Source: Lasioglossum baleicum
Lineage: Eukaryota; Arthropoda; Insecta; Hymenoptera; Halictidae
Length of the DNA stretch: 64,000 bases
Direction of reading: 5' to 3'
Assembly (NCBI RefSeq): GCF_051020765.1
Contig: NW_027469211.1
Coordinates: 248,001 to 312,000, forward strand
Each line of letters opens with the position of its first letter. Position 1 is the first letter of the stretch. Under the pieces are notes generated by a model. It had not been told where the DNA came from. It made no database searches and saw only the letters and a list, made by a program, of their open reading frames with translations. A program made the translations under genes and the position numbers. Shown piece by piece: positions 30,301 through 41,402 of this stretch.

Positions 30301-31767
30301 AGTTCTGCTCGCAAATCATCACCTTGTACCAGTGATGCCAGAATCATGGGTCGTGGGTTTTTTCCCCTCCGCTCGCTCAGCCGACTCGACCCCCCACTCT
30401 GACGCACCGTCGTCGCCAGGTTGCTTCTACTGCGCACGCGCTACACGAACGTATCTCTACTCTGTCCGTGTGAGTGCCTGTTCGATTGCACGCGCGCTAC
30501 ACACACCAGCGTACCTCTACTCTGTCCGTGTGCACTGCTTGTGCGCTTGCGCCAGCCACAATCTATTTTTAGCACTCTCCATCCACATCCACGCCTGCTT
30601 GACGGAAACGAAACTGATTCTGAAATTCGGCCGTCGAGCCGTCGAGCGTATCAACCGCAATCTGGAGCTAGCCTTCGAGTCCCCGCGGGCAGCGAGTTTT
30701 ATTTTTATTTTTCATTACTTTTTTAATTACATTTTTTAACCTTCCAAAAAATTTAAATATATATTATATGTATATTCGTAAGTTTGAACCCTTTATCTCA
30801 ACCAGGAGGGTAGTGAAAGGGTAAAAACTAATTATTGGTTTTTCCCACATTTTCCCTATTTAATGGTATACTTAAAAATTCTAGAAAAATTCTACAAAAT
30901 TGTAGATATTATTCCTTATGATTGTGAATTTTTTCAGATTTTTTGCAAATAGTAAGTATGAAAAATCGTATAGCCGGATATAAGATGGTCAAAAGTGCTC
31001 ATCCAAATTAATTTTTAATCACACCATGTTCAATAAAAAATTACGAAAAAATTCATGAACATTCTGCCTAATAGCATACACGCGATTGAGACCAATTTCA
31101 AACTTTTTGGTTGTAAATAGCCAATATGGCTATAGCCGGATAAGATAGTCAAAAATGCCCTTGAACCGAATTTTATCGACGATGTCCCATTCGATATAAC
31201 ACCAAGAAAAAACATACTGTGCAAAATTTCAACCCTGTATCTCGATCGGGAGGGTAGTTATGGGGTAAAATCGAAAAATCAGTTTTTGGCCTATTTTCCC
31301 TAGTTAATGACGTTTAGAAATTCTGAAAAAAATCTGACACATGTCAAGAACCCAAATACATACTTTGCAATTAGTTTCAGATTTTTAAAAGGGAAATATC
31401 CTGCTTGTAAAAAATCAAAAACCTCAAAAAAATTGAAAAAATGCAGATTTCACATGGAAGTTCTAGAGTGTCCACATTTATATTTTTACAGTAGCAGTAT
31501 ATTGTTATAAGTATTGTTCATGAATTTTTCAGATTTTTCGGTTTGGTGCGCTGTTGTTAAAAAAAATAAAAACCGATTTTTCGACGTTTTTTCCGCGAAG
31601 AACTAAGCTAACCTTAAAATTGTTACGTTCTATTTATTCTGTAAGTCTATCAGGCTCTGATAAACCTTGAGCATTCTACAGAAGTAATTAAAAAATGAAA
31701 TCAACTTAATTAATATTTCTACAGTATAGACATTACATCTAGAAATATAAATCACGTTTCCAACAAT

Positions 31768-31835
31768 TCAGTTGGCTCAGTGCGTTAGGCGTTCGATTGT
31801 GGACCGGCCTATGCTAGGTTCGCGCCCGTCGTAGA
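31768..31835 (+). other. tRNA-like segment in the left arm of the full foldback copy
   Basis: CAGTTGGCTCAGTGCGTTAG matches a tRNA A-box region and GGTTCGCGCCC a B box. It corresponds to the segment at 2650-2715. The inverted partner in the right arm is split by the retrocopy at 32676-33233. Confidence 0.5.
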
Positions 31836-32675
31836 TGTATTTTTTTTTATTTCATCTCAATTCTCTTCTTTTTTTATATCTAACTTCACACTAGTCAAGG
31901 ATCTTTTTGTAGAATTCTTTTAAAAGCAATATTAAGAAATTTAAAAAGTATTTTAAGGTAAAATACACCAAATATAGTAGTTGTGTCTAACAGAGTCGTA
32001 AGGCGAGTAAAGAAAAGAAAAGGTAAACGTATAAAGGTGAACAAAGGTAAAAGTTAATGAAACATCAAAAGTTTGTCATTCTAAATATGCTTTTATAGAT
32101 CCGTTAGTTTATTGACAAGTATCGGAACATCTGCTTTCACTGTGAAATATTTCATTAGCAACCCTGAGTGGTACATACACAACAATTGCTGTTCCGCATA
32201 AGAGACGAGGTACCAAATTGAATGCCTCAAAAGAAGTAAATAACAATAGAGCCATTTCTACAACTTGAATTTCTTTCTTTTCTCTATAACAAAGTATTTA
32301 AAACTCGAAGACACATAAATGGAATTACTGCTGAAAATGTCGAGTACTGCCAGAAGTTCCTCCAATTTTCAACATAAATAAATCTTTCAATTCATCGATA
32401 AAATAAAATATGCTTTACAGAAAACACGATAAAATGAAACTGAGATAATTACGATCCGCACAAGCTATGTATGTATTATAATTTTTTTGCGAATTTCACC
32501 TTAAAATATTTTTTTTGAATATGTAGATATTGCTTCTAAAAGAAATCTACAAACACACCATTGATTATTATATAGTCAGACATAAAAAAAAAGAATTAAT
32601 CAAGTAAAAAAAATGTATACCTATGCCGGGAGCGAACCTAGTATAAGCAGTCAACAGTCGAACGCCTAACGCGCT

Positions 32676-33233
32676 TTTTTTTTTTTTAAACATGTTTATT
32701 GAATATATTAGTACAATCAGAGTTAACAGGAGTCAACAAGAATAATAAAAATCTCCACACAGTATTGCTATGTTAAGCTGATTGTTCGCTCGCGTGCGAA
32801 TCTCGGTGCTTGACAAATCTTTGGACGGTGGAAGAATAAATAGGAACTGTGTAACGGTTGGATTACTTGTAAGCTGAGGCGCCTTAAGGGATAATGGAAG
32901 GGAGAATGGGGAAAAAGTTTTATTAAAAAAAAAACCCCTTAACAGTCTTTGGTATAGGATGTCTGCTTAAGTACTACTTAGGGACTAACTTATTACTAAC
33001 AACGATATATACATATTGTGTACATATAATATTAGGTAGCTATCGTGCCACGGTACAATATGATGTTGAGTTTTACATGTAGATCTCTCAAGTCATTTAA
33101 GTGGCCCTAGTGTGATGTTGGGCACTATAATTTTCCGCTCGAGTAGCTCTCGCATGTGAGTGTCATTTGGTGAGAGCCACCAGCATTTTTTTTTATCTAG
33201 TCGATGAAAATCTTGATGATCTTTCCTAGGTAT
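32676..33233 (-). mobile_element. Polyadenylated retrocopy inserted in foldback arm
   Basis: On the minus strand the insert ends with AATAAACATGTTT followed by a run of 13 A (seen as T at 32675-32687). It is flanked by identical 16-bp copies of GAACGCCTAACGCGCT (32660-32675 and 33234-33249), the mark of L1-type target-primed insertion. Its 5' end encodes a short peptide end YLGKIIKIFID and a stop, then about 500 bp of apparent 3' UTR. It is either the 3' end of a processed host mRNA or a 5'-truncated LINE; the source is not recognised. Confidence 0.8.
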
Positions 33234-34706
33234 GAACGCCTAACGCGCTGAGCCAACTGAATTGTTGGAAACGTGATTTATATTTCTAGATGTAATGTCT
33301 ATACTGTAGAAATATTAATTAAGTTGATTTCATTTTTTAATTACTTCTGTAGAATGCTCAAGGTTTATCAGAGCCTGATAGACTTACAGAATAAATAGAA
33401 CGTAACAATTTTAAGGTTAGCTTAGTTCTTCGCGGAAAAAACGTCGAAAAATCGGTTTTTATTTTTTTTAACAACAGCGCACCAAACCGAAAAATCTGAA
33501 AAATTCATGAACAATACTTATAACAATATACTGCTACTGTAAAAATATAAATGTGGACACTCTAGAACTTCCATGTGAAATCTGCATTTTTTCAATTTTT
33601 TTGAGGTTTTTGATTTTTTACAAGCAGGATATTTCCCTTTTAAAAATCTGAAACTAATTGCAAAGTATGTATTTGGGTTCTTGACATGTGTCAGATTTTT
33701 TTCAGAATTTCTAAACGTCATTAACTAGGGAAAATAGGCCAAAAACTGATTTTTCGATTTTACCCCATAACTACCCTCCCGATCGAGATACAGGGTTGAA
33801 ATTTTGCACAGTATGTTTTTTCTTGGTGTTATATCGAATGGGACATCGTCGATAAAATTCGGTTCAAGGGCATTTTTGACTATCTTATCCGGCTATAGCC
33901 ATATTGGCTATTTACAACCAAAAAGTTTGAAATTGGTCTCAATCGCGTGTATGCTATTAGGCAGAATGTTCATGAATTTTTTCGTAATTTTTTATTGAAC
34001 ATGGTGTGATTAAAAATTAATTTGGATGAGCACTTTTGACCATCTTATATCCGGCTATACGATTTTTCATACTTACTATTTGCAAAAAATCTGAAAAAAT
34101 TCACAATCATAAGGAATAATATCTACAATTTTGTAGAATTTTTCTAGAATTTTTAAGTATACCATTAAATAGGGAAAATGTGGGAAAAACCAATAATTAG
34201 TTTTTACCCTTTCACTACCCTCCTGGTTGAGATAAAGGGTTCAAACTTACGAATATACATATAATATATATTTAAATTTTTTGGAAGGTTAAAAAATGTA
34301 ATTAAAAAAGTAATGAAAAATAAAAATAAAACTCGCTGCCCGCGGGGACTCGAAGGCTAGCTCCAGATTGCGGTTGATACGCTCGACGGCTCGACGGCCG
34401 AATTTCAGAATCAGTTTCGTTTCCGTCAAGCAGGCGTGGATGTGGATGGAGAGTGCTAAAATTAGATTGTGGCTGGCGCAAGCGCACAAGCAGCGCACAC
34501 GGACATAGTAGAGGTACGCTGGTGTGTGTAGCGCGCGTGCAATCGAACAGGCACTCACACGGACAGAGTAGAGATACGTTCGTGTAGCGCGTGCGCAGTA
34601 GAAGCAACCTGGCGACGACGGTGCGTCAGAGTGGGGGGTCGAGTCGACTGAGCGAGCGGAGGGGAAAAAACCCACGACCCATGATTCTGGCATCACTGCC
34701 TTGTAC

Positions 34707-35750
34707 CCATTTTGGTTCATTATACATTGCTTGTTTAAACCTATTACTTCGCAGCTTTAATTCAGCAACGCCTTGCTCCTCGCTATCTCCCATGCCCCGT
34801 CGCGCCGGTAGAAGCTACCAAATCGGTAAATTGGTGCGACAGCTACGCGCCGAAGGAGGAGGCACCGCTTATAACCCGTACTTGGGAATCGCCAAACGGC
34901 CCAGGATCATTCGCGACGTCCCTTTCCTCCGTCGGGTGAAAATAGTGGACCGTCGAGAGATCGCGATTCCTCCGCGACGCGAAGAAGGAACCGCTGACCG
35001 CGCTGAAACGCCTCCGCGCCGCGAAGAAACGACCGTCGGACGGCCAGATTCCGCGCCTCCTCTCCCGTGGAGGTTGATACCGATCCGATTCCTTCCGAGT
35101 CTCCCTCCACTAGAGGAAATCAGTATCGAGGACCCGCGTTACGAACGTTACGTCGTCCGCAGAATACTCACCCTAAGGTGGTATTATTAAAGTTTCGTCG
35201 ACCAGTGACCGAGTGGAGTGATCGTGAGTGTGTGCGTGTGTGCGTGTGCGTCTCCGGGTTGTTCAATCCCGATCGGTCCGCCGATCGATTCCTCACATCC
35301 CTCACATCCCTCACATTCGTTCCCATAACCCCGAATCGGTGTTTCAATCGTGTGCGTCTGAGCCCAGAGGGTGCTCGGTACCGAGAGAACACCAATTTCC
35401 CTTCGGTCGAGAATCCTGTCACGAATCGAACAACCCACGCGTTCGGACGAGTCACACACACACGCCCACATAGTGACACTCTGATCGCAGGGAGCTGTCA
35501 CCGTCATCGCGCAGTTCGTCGCGCCGTCGCGACATCCCCGCCGGACGACGTCCGTCCCGTTTACATTCATTTCCCTCTTCGCCCCTTTTCAACAACGACG
35601 AACACCGGTATCGGGTCCCTGATCAGACGTAGACGTTACGCGCCACGTGGATCTAAGATCGTCTTAAATAAATTGGTCGGTTACGTCCCCGCCCCGTCTG
35701 GGCTCGTTTCGTCGGATCATATCCGACGCGGGACCTAACAGCCTTTTTCC
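34707..35750 (+). other. GC-rich unit of unknown nature with short open frames
   Basis: GC content rises sharply against the surroundings. An ATG at 34792 opens a 132-codon, arginine-rich frame to 35190; another frame runs 35067-35738. Neither shows a domain I recognise, and the minus strand is open too, as expected for GC-rich DNA. CCTCACAT repeats three times near 35292-35318. It may be part of an unknown retroelement split by the foldback element. Confidence 0.3.
34792..35190 (+). CDS. Uncertain arginine-rich open frame
   Basis: I do not recognise this frame. It starts MPRRAGRSYQIGKLVRQLRA and is rich in Arg, Pro and Glu. It lies in the GC-rich unit after the foldback element. No ribosomal or retroelement motif is visible, and an overlapping frame continues from 35067. 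A gag-like or random frame are both possible. Confidence 0.2.
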   Translation: MPRRAGRSYQIGKLVRQLRAEGGGTAYNPYLGIAKRPRIIRDVPFLRRVKIVDRREIAIPPRREEGTADRAETPPRREETTVGRPDSAPPLPWRLIPIRFLPSLPPLEEISIEDPRYERYVVRRILTLRWYY

Positions 35751-35751
35751 A

Positions 35752-36134
35752 GGATTGCAAGGATGCGGGTTTCGCCTCTTCTCATCTCTCGATAATAATA
35801 CAAACACGGGGTTTCTCACTAGTTAAAAACGCTAGATAAAAGATCGATCTAGGGCCCCATCTCCCTCAAAGGTCCTATTTTCCGTTTACGAGGCGAAATT
35901 TGCATTAGTCGTCACCGTAATTTGCATTATTCGGAAGCATACAAGCTATTTTCATAGCTACATGCTGCCGAATAATGCCAATTACGCCTCGTAAACGAAA
36001 AAATAGAACTTTTGAGGCAGATAGTGTCCTAGATCGATCTTTTATCTAGCGTTTTTGACTAGTGAAAAACCTCGTGTTTGTATTATTATCGAGAGATGAG
36101 AATAAGAGGCGAATCCCGCACCCTTGCAATCCTG
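35752..36134. mobile_element. Palindromic MITE with CAGGATTGCAAGG ends
   Basis: CAGGATTGCAAGGATGCGGG at the left is mirrored by CCCGCACCCTTGCAATCCTG at the right, and the arms (about 170 bp) stay complementary to a centre near 35955. No clear target duplication. Confidence 0.75.
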
Positions 36135-37170
36135 AAAACGAGTCTACTTCCTTTTAATAAACTAAAGCAAGAATTTGAAACCAAGGAGTATGTTCGGTTG
36201 CAGGTAGCTACGGTATAAAGTTTAGTACCTTAACGGTATAAAAGGTCGAAATACATCTGGCTACATCGGCTGTGCTTCTTTCGGCTGGCTAAAAATCACT
36301 TTGTTGGGAGGTACATCTGGAAGGTCTTTAGCTGAATGTTTTATGACGGCCTCGCCTGTGAATTCGGACTCGCGCTTGTTCCTTCGTGCGGAGGGTTTTC
36401 CTTTTTCATTTGGAACAACCTAAGCATTGGAAAAACCGAAAGAATACCGGTATTATTTCGGTTTCGGTAGAAAATTGATTGTGCCGTTATTCGAAGACTT
36501 TGAATAAATCCACTATCCACAGTCCAAATTCTATCTTGAGATTAGTCTTTTTTTAATCGGAAGAACGCCACACGAAGCAGCTAGCGTCATTTACATGAAA
36601 CAATCACGAAAAATAAACAAGGTCTGCAATTAACTTGTTAGTGGTTTCATGCCGATATGCCTGGCTGGCCGTCGCGCGTCGGGTTACCTGACCGTGTTTA
36701 TTGCACCACTTGGCCACGGCGACCGAAGTCTTCGCCGCCCTGGCAGAAAATTATTCGAAGCTACACCGTTTCGATAGTTTCCAGATGGCTGGAAAACCCC
36801 AAGGTTTGGTTGCCACATCTGCGGTCTTGCCGAATCCCAGAGTCCGCTTCAAGCACTAGCTTAAAAGTTCCGTTCACCCCCAAATGGGACTTTCACCAAC
36901 ATGTTCAGTCGCGTTTTTAACACTTTTTAATGGGTTGTTAACATTTTTTTTTCTTATTAGGAATTTATTTTAGTTAGTGATCATATTCATCGATATAAAA
37001 AGATGAGTATACGGTACTATTTATATTGAGTCCTACAAAATATTGCAATTAGAATTACGATTTCAATTATGTCTACTTGTTCTTTGAATACAGTAGAGAC
37101 TCCCGTATCCGTACCCCCATTATCCGAATACATACCCTAATATAAGGACGTCCTATTGTCCGTATGTTCT
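36135..37170. other. Sequence with no recognised gene
   Basis: Mixed composition and an 87-codon open frame (36657-36920) without recognisable motifs. A possible Tc1/pogo-like start (CAGTAGAGACTCCCGTATCC) is at about 37091, but no partner end was found. Confidence 0.35.
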
Positions 37171-37440
37171 GTTATCGCCGCGTCGCTCGCTGTGCCGGGA
37201 TTCAAATGCGCGCCGCCTCCAGATTCCGACTTTTCGCCTCATGCTTCCGAAACTTCGGCAACGTGAAAATCGAAGGAACGCGTCGGCGTCGATCAGTCGA
37301 GCAGGTAGTTCACACAGACAGAGTAGAGGTACGCTTGTGTGTAGCGCGCAAGCAATTGAACAGGCACTCAGACGGGCTGAGTTTTCACGTTACCGAAGTT
37401 TCGAAAGCATGAGGCGAAAAGTCAGAATCTGGAGACGGCG
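37171..37440. repeat. Self-inverted copy of the GC-rich dispersed repeat
   Basis: CAGATTCCGACTTTTCGCCT (left) and AGGCGAAAAGTCAGAATCTG (right) are inverted around a middle with GTAGAGGTACG. Related single-orientation copies are at 8148-8400 and 41403-41700. Confidence 0.65.
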
Positions 37441-37955
37441 CACAGTGTGACCTTTCGTCCAAATCGGAGACAAAATCGAAGAACTTTTGATAGAAATAAG
37501 GTAGAGCGATGAAATTTTTTAAAAATTAAAGCTGAAACATTACAGAATATGGGAAAAATAGGGAGATTATGGTAAGAACGTTTTTTAACGTTGAGAAAAT
37601 TCGTTAAACTTGCACAATTTCGAGAAAAATTGTGGTTTTTCCAATACCACGCGCGGAAAATTTTTTTAAAATTTTTGCTATATATCATTTCCCGTAGATT
37701 TTTTCACGCCGATTTCAAATCTGGTCTCAAAATTTGTCTACGACCTCAGGATATTGCAAAATCGATTTCTTTAAATTCTACATGTTTAACGAATTTTCTC
37801 GGTTAAAAAACGTTCGTACCATAACTTCCCTATTTTTCCCATATTCTGCAAAGTTTCAGCTTTCATTTTAAAAAAATTTCATCGCTCTACCTCATTTCTA
37901 TCGAAAGTTCTTTGATTTTGAATCGAGTCTGGGCCAAATTTTCCACTGTGCGCCG
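37434..37955. mobile_element. Snap-back element, short copy of the 17990 family
   Basis: The ends CACAGTGTGACCTTTCG and the mirrored TTTTCCACTGTG enclose arms with GGTAGAGCGATGAAATTTTT in both orientations. The copy is much shorter than 17990-19265, lacking most of the inner arm sequence. Confidence 0.7.
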
Positions 37956-38493
37956 ACGCGACGAAATCTCTCCGTATTTAATCATTGTTTAAACATGTTT
38001 AATCAATCATAATGTATTAATATTGGATATCACTGTATTCGGGAAAGTCTACAGAATCTTTTGCCAGAAAGAACAATTCAATATCTTTTATAATAACATC
38101 ACAATATTTGTTTGAAGTTGAAAAATATGTTTTTTTTTCAAAGCCTTGTTCCTGAAAAACTGTGCGTATAGGAAAAAAATTGAAAACAGATTCGGAATCA
38201 GCGCGAAAAACTCTATAAGAAGGACCCTACAGTAATTGGGGAACATAAAAAAAGTTGAAATTTGTTGGACAGTGTAATTCTACTCCATTCAATAAAAATA
38301 GATCAGTTAATGAAGCCTCGTTTCATTTAATTCATACATGTTAAGAAAGACACGCTAAAAATATGTGTATAAAGAAATGGAATTTCTAATGTTCCATAAA
38401 CAGAAATTTTGTACGCAGTTCGCACGGTCTGGGATAGATACGGGCCTGAGCTGCCTCGAGGATAAAGGCCGTTACGGAGAACGAGACGTGCGG
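37956..38493. other. Sequence with no recognised gene
   Basis: AT-rich, becoming more GC-rich near 38420-38490 just before the ribozyme repeats. No frame or repeat was recognised. Confidence 0.4.
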
Positions 38494-38677
38494 CCATTCT
38501 TTCAAATAATGCGATCGCGAAAAAATACCTCCTTTATCTTATAGATGGCGAAAAATTAGAGTTAAAAGCCTTGGTTCGACAAACGTCCGCAAGATGGACA
38601 AACAGTTGAACAAGACTTTCTCACAAGTTACTAAACCAACATCAATTAGTATATTAAGAACTTTCCTCATGACATTT

Positions 38678-38745
38678 GTTGTCTAAGGCAGGGTCCGCTA
38701 GTTAGCCTTACTGATGAGTCCTCTAGCGGGCCTAGGACGAAACAC
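38678..38745 (+). ncRNA. Hammerhead ribozyme, unit 1
   Basis: All core elements are present in order: GTC cleavage triplet at 38681-38683; stem I TAAGGC (38684-38689) with GCCTTA (38705-38710), 6 pairs; CTGATGA (38711-38717); stem II GTCC (38718-38721) with GGAC (38735-38738), 4 pairs; GAAA (38739-38742); then C-A giving a short stem III with the bases before the GTC (3 pairs in a row). Loop 1 has CCGCTAG (38695-38701) and loop 2 has CTAGCGG (38723-38729), a perfect 7-nt complement that could form the loop-loop contact used by fast natural hammerheads. Cleavage is expected after 38683. The fold is open at stem III; the weak stem III is the main doubt. Confidence 0.85.
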
Positions 38746-39097
38746 TTCCACCTTTGTTTTCCTCCAATAAAATAGCACTTGGCATCTTTGCTGATTCAAA
38801 CCCGAATCGGAAGCGTTATGGTTCTAACCGGGACTATAAACGTTTCATGCCTCTCAAGCTATAATTATTTAGTGTAGAAATTGATCGAACCGTTGCGCTG
38901 AGAAAAATTATTACCATTCTTTCAAATAATGCGATCGCGAAAAAATACCTCCTTTATCTTATAGATGGCGAAAAATTAGAGTTAAAAGCCTTGGTTCGAC
39001 AAACGTCCGCAAGATGGACAAACAGTTGAACAAGACTTTCTCACAAGTTACTAAACCAACATCAATTAGTATATTAAGAACTTTCCTCATGACATTT

Positions 39098-39165
39098 GTT
39101 GTCTAAGGCAGGGTCCGCTAGTTAGCCTTACTGATGAGTCCTCTAGCGGGCCTAGGACGAAACAC
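39098..39165 (+). ncRNA. Hammerhead ribozyme, unit 2
   Basis: Base-for-base the same motif as in the first unit, 420 bp downstream, with expected cleavage after 39103. All conserved core positions and the loop 1/loop 2 complement are kept. Confidence 0.85.
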
Positions 39166-39344
39166 TTCCACCTTTGTTTTCCTCCAATAAAATAGCACTT
39201 GGCATCTTTGCTGATTCAAACCCGAATCGGAAGCGTTATGGTTCTAACCGGGACTATAAACGTTTCATGCCTCTCAAGCTATAATTATTTAGAGTAGAAA
39301 TTGATCGAACCGTTGCGCCGAGAAAAATTATTACCATACGGTTA

Positions 39345-40100
39345 ATTATTATAACTATCTTTTAAATTTTCAATATAGGCCCCACATAAAAAAGTTGTGA
39401 AATGCAACATTTAGTACCTATTTTCTCTACAATTCCGGCCAACTGCAATTTCTGGAAAAATATCTTTAGGGTGACGGGTAATTCAGTGTCTATGATGTTT
39501 CGCGTGGTTAACAGACAACGATATAGATATTTATTAAAACAATAACACGTAACAATAACAAAACAAAACAAGATGTAATAATAATAACAATAACGAGAAA
39601 ACTAGATTATAAACGTTAATGACTATCGAGTACTAACAAAGTACAGAGATATAAATTAACGTAGCGCGGGCAACTCTAGAGCGATGCGTTCTCAACGAGT
39701 GCTACAAGCTTTTTTTCCACTGGTAAAAATCCTTTTTGGTGGGAGGATTAGCAACGTGAGAAAGACCGTTAAAATAAGGGGAGGAATTCTCCGTTCCTCA
39801 AGAGTAAGGAGAAAGTTTCCTTCCCCAAAACAATTCAAAGTCGTCGCTGCCAAGGACATTGCAACGGTTGAGTCAGGGTTCTGGTAATCGTCACTTTTAC
39901 GACCGAACCCTCAACGCAACCGTCCACAGCGCGCACTTGAGAAGGATGAAATTTCCGCGTCCGGAAAGTCCCTCTTTCCAACGCGCCATGTCCACTACAT
40001 ATCTTTTCACATCGTGCAGTAAACTAATTTCTCCAACTTCTCACGAAAAGTCCAAATCCATATAGTCCAACATTAAAAAAGTTACAGTTACTCGAATTAA
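39345..40100. mobile_element. Tc1-like MITE fragment split by an LTR-like insert
   Basis: The outer parts (39360-39466 and 40000-40100) match the Tc1-like family at 28790-29465 (AAAAAGTTGTGAAATGCAAC; TTTTCACATCGTGCAGTAAACT). The middle is foreign: TATCTT occurs on both sides (39461-39466 and 40000-40005) and removing the insert with one TATCTT rejoins the family sequence. Confidence 0.7.
39467..39999 (-). repeat. Probable solo LTR, 533 bp
   Basis: On the minus strand it begins TGTAGTGGACATGGCGCG and carries an AATAAA signal in its distal part; flanks show a 6-bp duplication TATCTT. Its far end reads ACCCTA instead of the usual CA, so the LTR identity is probable and not certain. No coding sequence. 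Confidence 0.5.
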
Positions 40101-41402
40101 TACAACCCCTGGCAGAAAGTTTCCGATCCGGAGGCATTGATACGGATTTTACAGAAAACTATTACTTTATGGAGTTGAAACTGATGGGAAATTAAAAGGG
40201 GCCTATTAAAGAATGAAGAACAACAAATTAACATAAGCTTCCATTTATTATAACAAAGAAACGAGAAAATAAACAAAATGTTACACGGAAAAAAGTTAAT
40301 AGACCCATTAATAGATCTGCTGGATGAAAGTTTCCCATTTGATTTACAGTCTCCGCGACACCAAATTTCTTCAACAATTACTGTTGGATGATTCTTATAG
40401 AGTTTTTTGCGCTGATTCCGAATCTGCCCTTAATTTTTCTCCTAGATACAAATTTCGGATCACGAATAATAGATACAAAATTTGTAATTAGTTACTCGAA
40501 GATATAGATACACAGGGGACCACCTGTAGCGGTATTTTCGAATACCTCGAAACCATTCTGCACTTCGCAATCATAACTTAAATTGTGTTTCTTTTTTTCA
40601 ATTACAGAAAGTGGACAGCGAAAGTCGACAGCGCGAACTGCATCAATTCTTTAAGTTGAAAATAAATGTAGACAATTAAAAAATGTTTTTGGTTAAACTT
40701 TTCATTAAAACTCGAAGCAATAAGTATTTACTGAACAAAACGATTATAGATGCGGGATTCGATTCGGGGCCAGAAGATTCCCAGCCGTATATATGTACTT
40801 GTTTTGTTAACGACTACCCAACCTCTAAAAAATTATAAAAAAATTAAGAACGGTTGCTTCAATAATATCCAAGTACTGAATTCTTATAAAACTGGAGTCT
40901 CTAACACTTCAATACAAAACATGCATTTTCTTGGAATTTTTGGAGGTTTTCAATTTTTTAAAACATGTTTCCGTAATCCGAAAAATCTGAAAAAATACAC
41001 ATTAATAATCAGGATGAGACACAACTAACGTAACAATATAAATGTGGTCAACTGAAGACTTTGATGTATGTATATACATAAAATCGGCAATTTTATGTTT
41101 TCCGATTTGTTTAAAAATCGATTTTGCAACCAAAAATTTTGAAAAAAATCTCAGTAGTGTATGCTATTCGGTAGAATATTCATGAATTTTTTCATAATTT
41201 TCTGTTGAACATGACGTGACTAAAAACAAATTTGGTTGGATACTTCTGACCATCTTTTCCGGCTATACCTTAAGAATCAACGAAAACATTATTTAAAAAA
41301 TACAAAATATATTTTTTTTTACATCGTTAAAACCGATTTTTCAAAAAAATTAGGCCTAATTTCTCTTCGATATCTCTTTTAGATCAAAAGTTATAGCAAA
41401 AT
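40101..41402. repeat. Old repeat-derived DNA
   Basis: The part at about 40850-41290 is a diverged relative of the foldback arm (CATGAATTTTTTCATAATTTTC; GACCATCTTTTCCGGCTATA). The rest has no recognised gene or repeat. Confidence 0.45.

Larger units (their letters stand above)
30330..34698. mobile_element. Foldback element with hAT-type ends, full copy
   Basis: The element starts CAGTGATGCCAGAATCATGG and ends with its reverse complement CCATGATTCTGGCATCACTG. CCTTGTAC flanks both ends (30322-30329 and 34699-34706): an 8-bp target duplication with CAGTG/CACTG ends, as in hAT transposons. The arms are about 1.6 kb (30330-31960 and 32490-34698, the latter holding an insert) and nearly identical, down to small identical frames in both. 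The central 530 bp is non-coding. No transposase is present, so movement would need a hAT enzyme in trans. Confidence 0.88.
38494..39333 (+). repeat. Tandem pair of 420-bp units carrying hammerhead ribozymes
   Basis: The unit starting CCATTCTTTCAAATAATGCG at 38494 repeats exactly 420 bp later at 38914 with only about two differences (near the end of each unit: TAGTGTAG against TAGAGTAG and GCGCTGAG against GCGCCGAG). CCAT stands at the start, at the junction and just after the second unit. Each unit holds one hammerhead motif, so a transcript would be cut into 420-nt pieces. The layout resembles retrozymes or hammerhead satellites. No protein is encoded. Confidence 0.92.

Noticed and set aside
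29766..30335. 189-codon frame with 20-residue repeats
   Set aside because: It is the translation of a 60-bp minisatellite; other frames are open too, so it is not evidence of a repeat protein.
31030..33998. Identical 64- and 67-codon frames in opposite orientations
   Set aside because: They mirror each other because they lie in the foldback arms; identity reflects the arms, not coding constraint.
35187..35738. Overlapping frames on both strands (127, 103 and 223 codons)
   Set aside because: High GC content leaves frames open by chance; no domain or motif was recognised.
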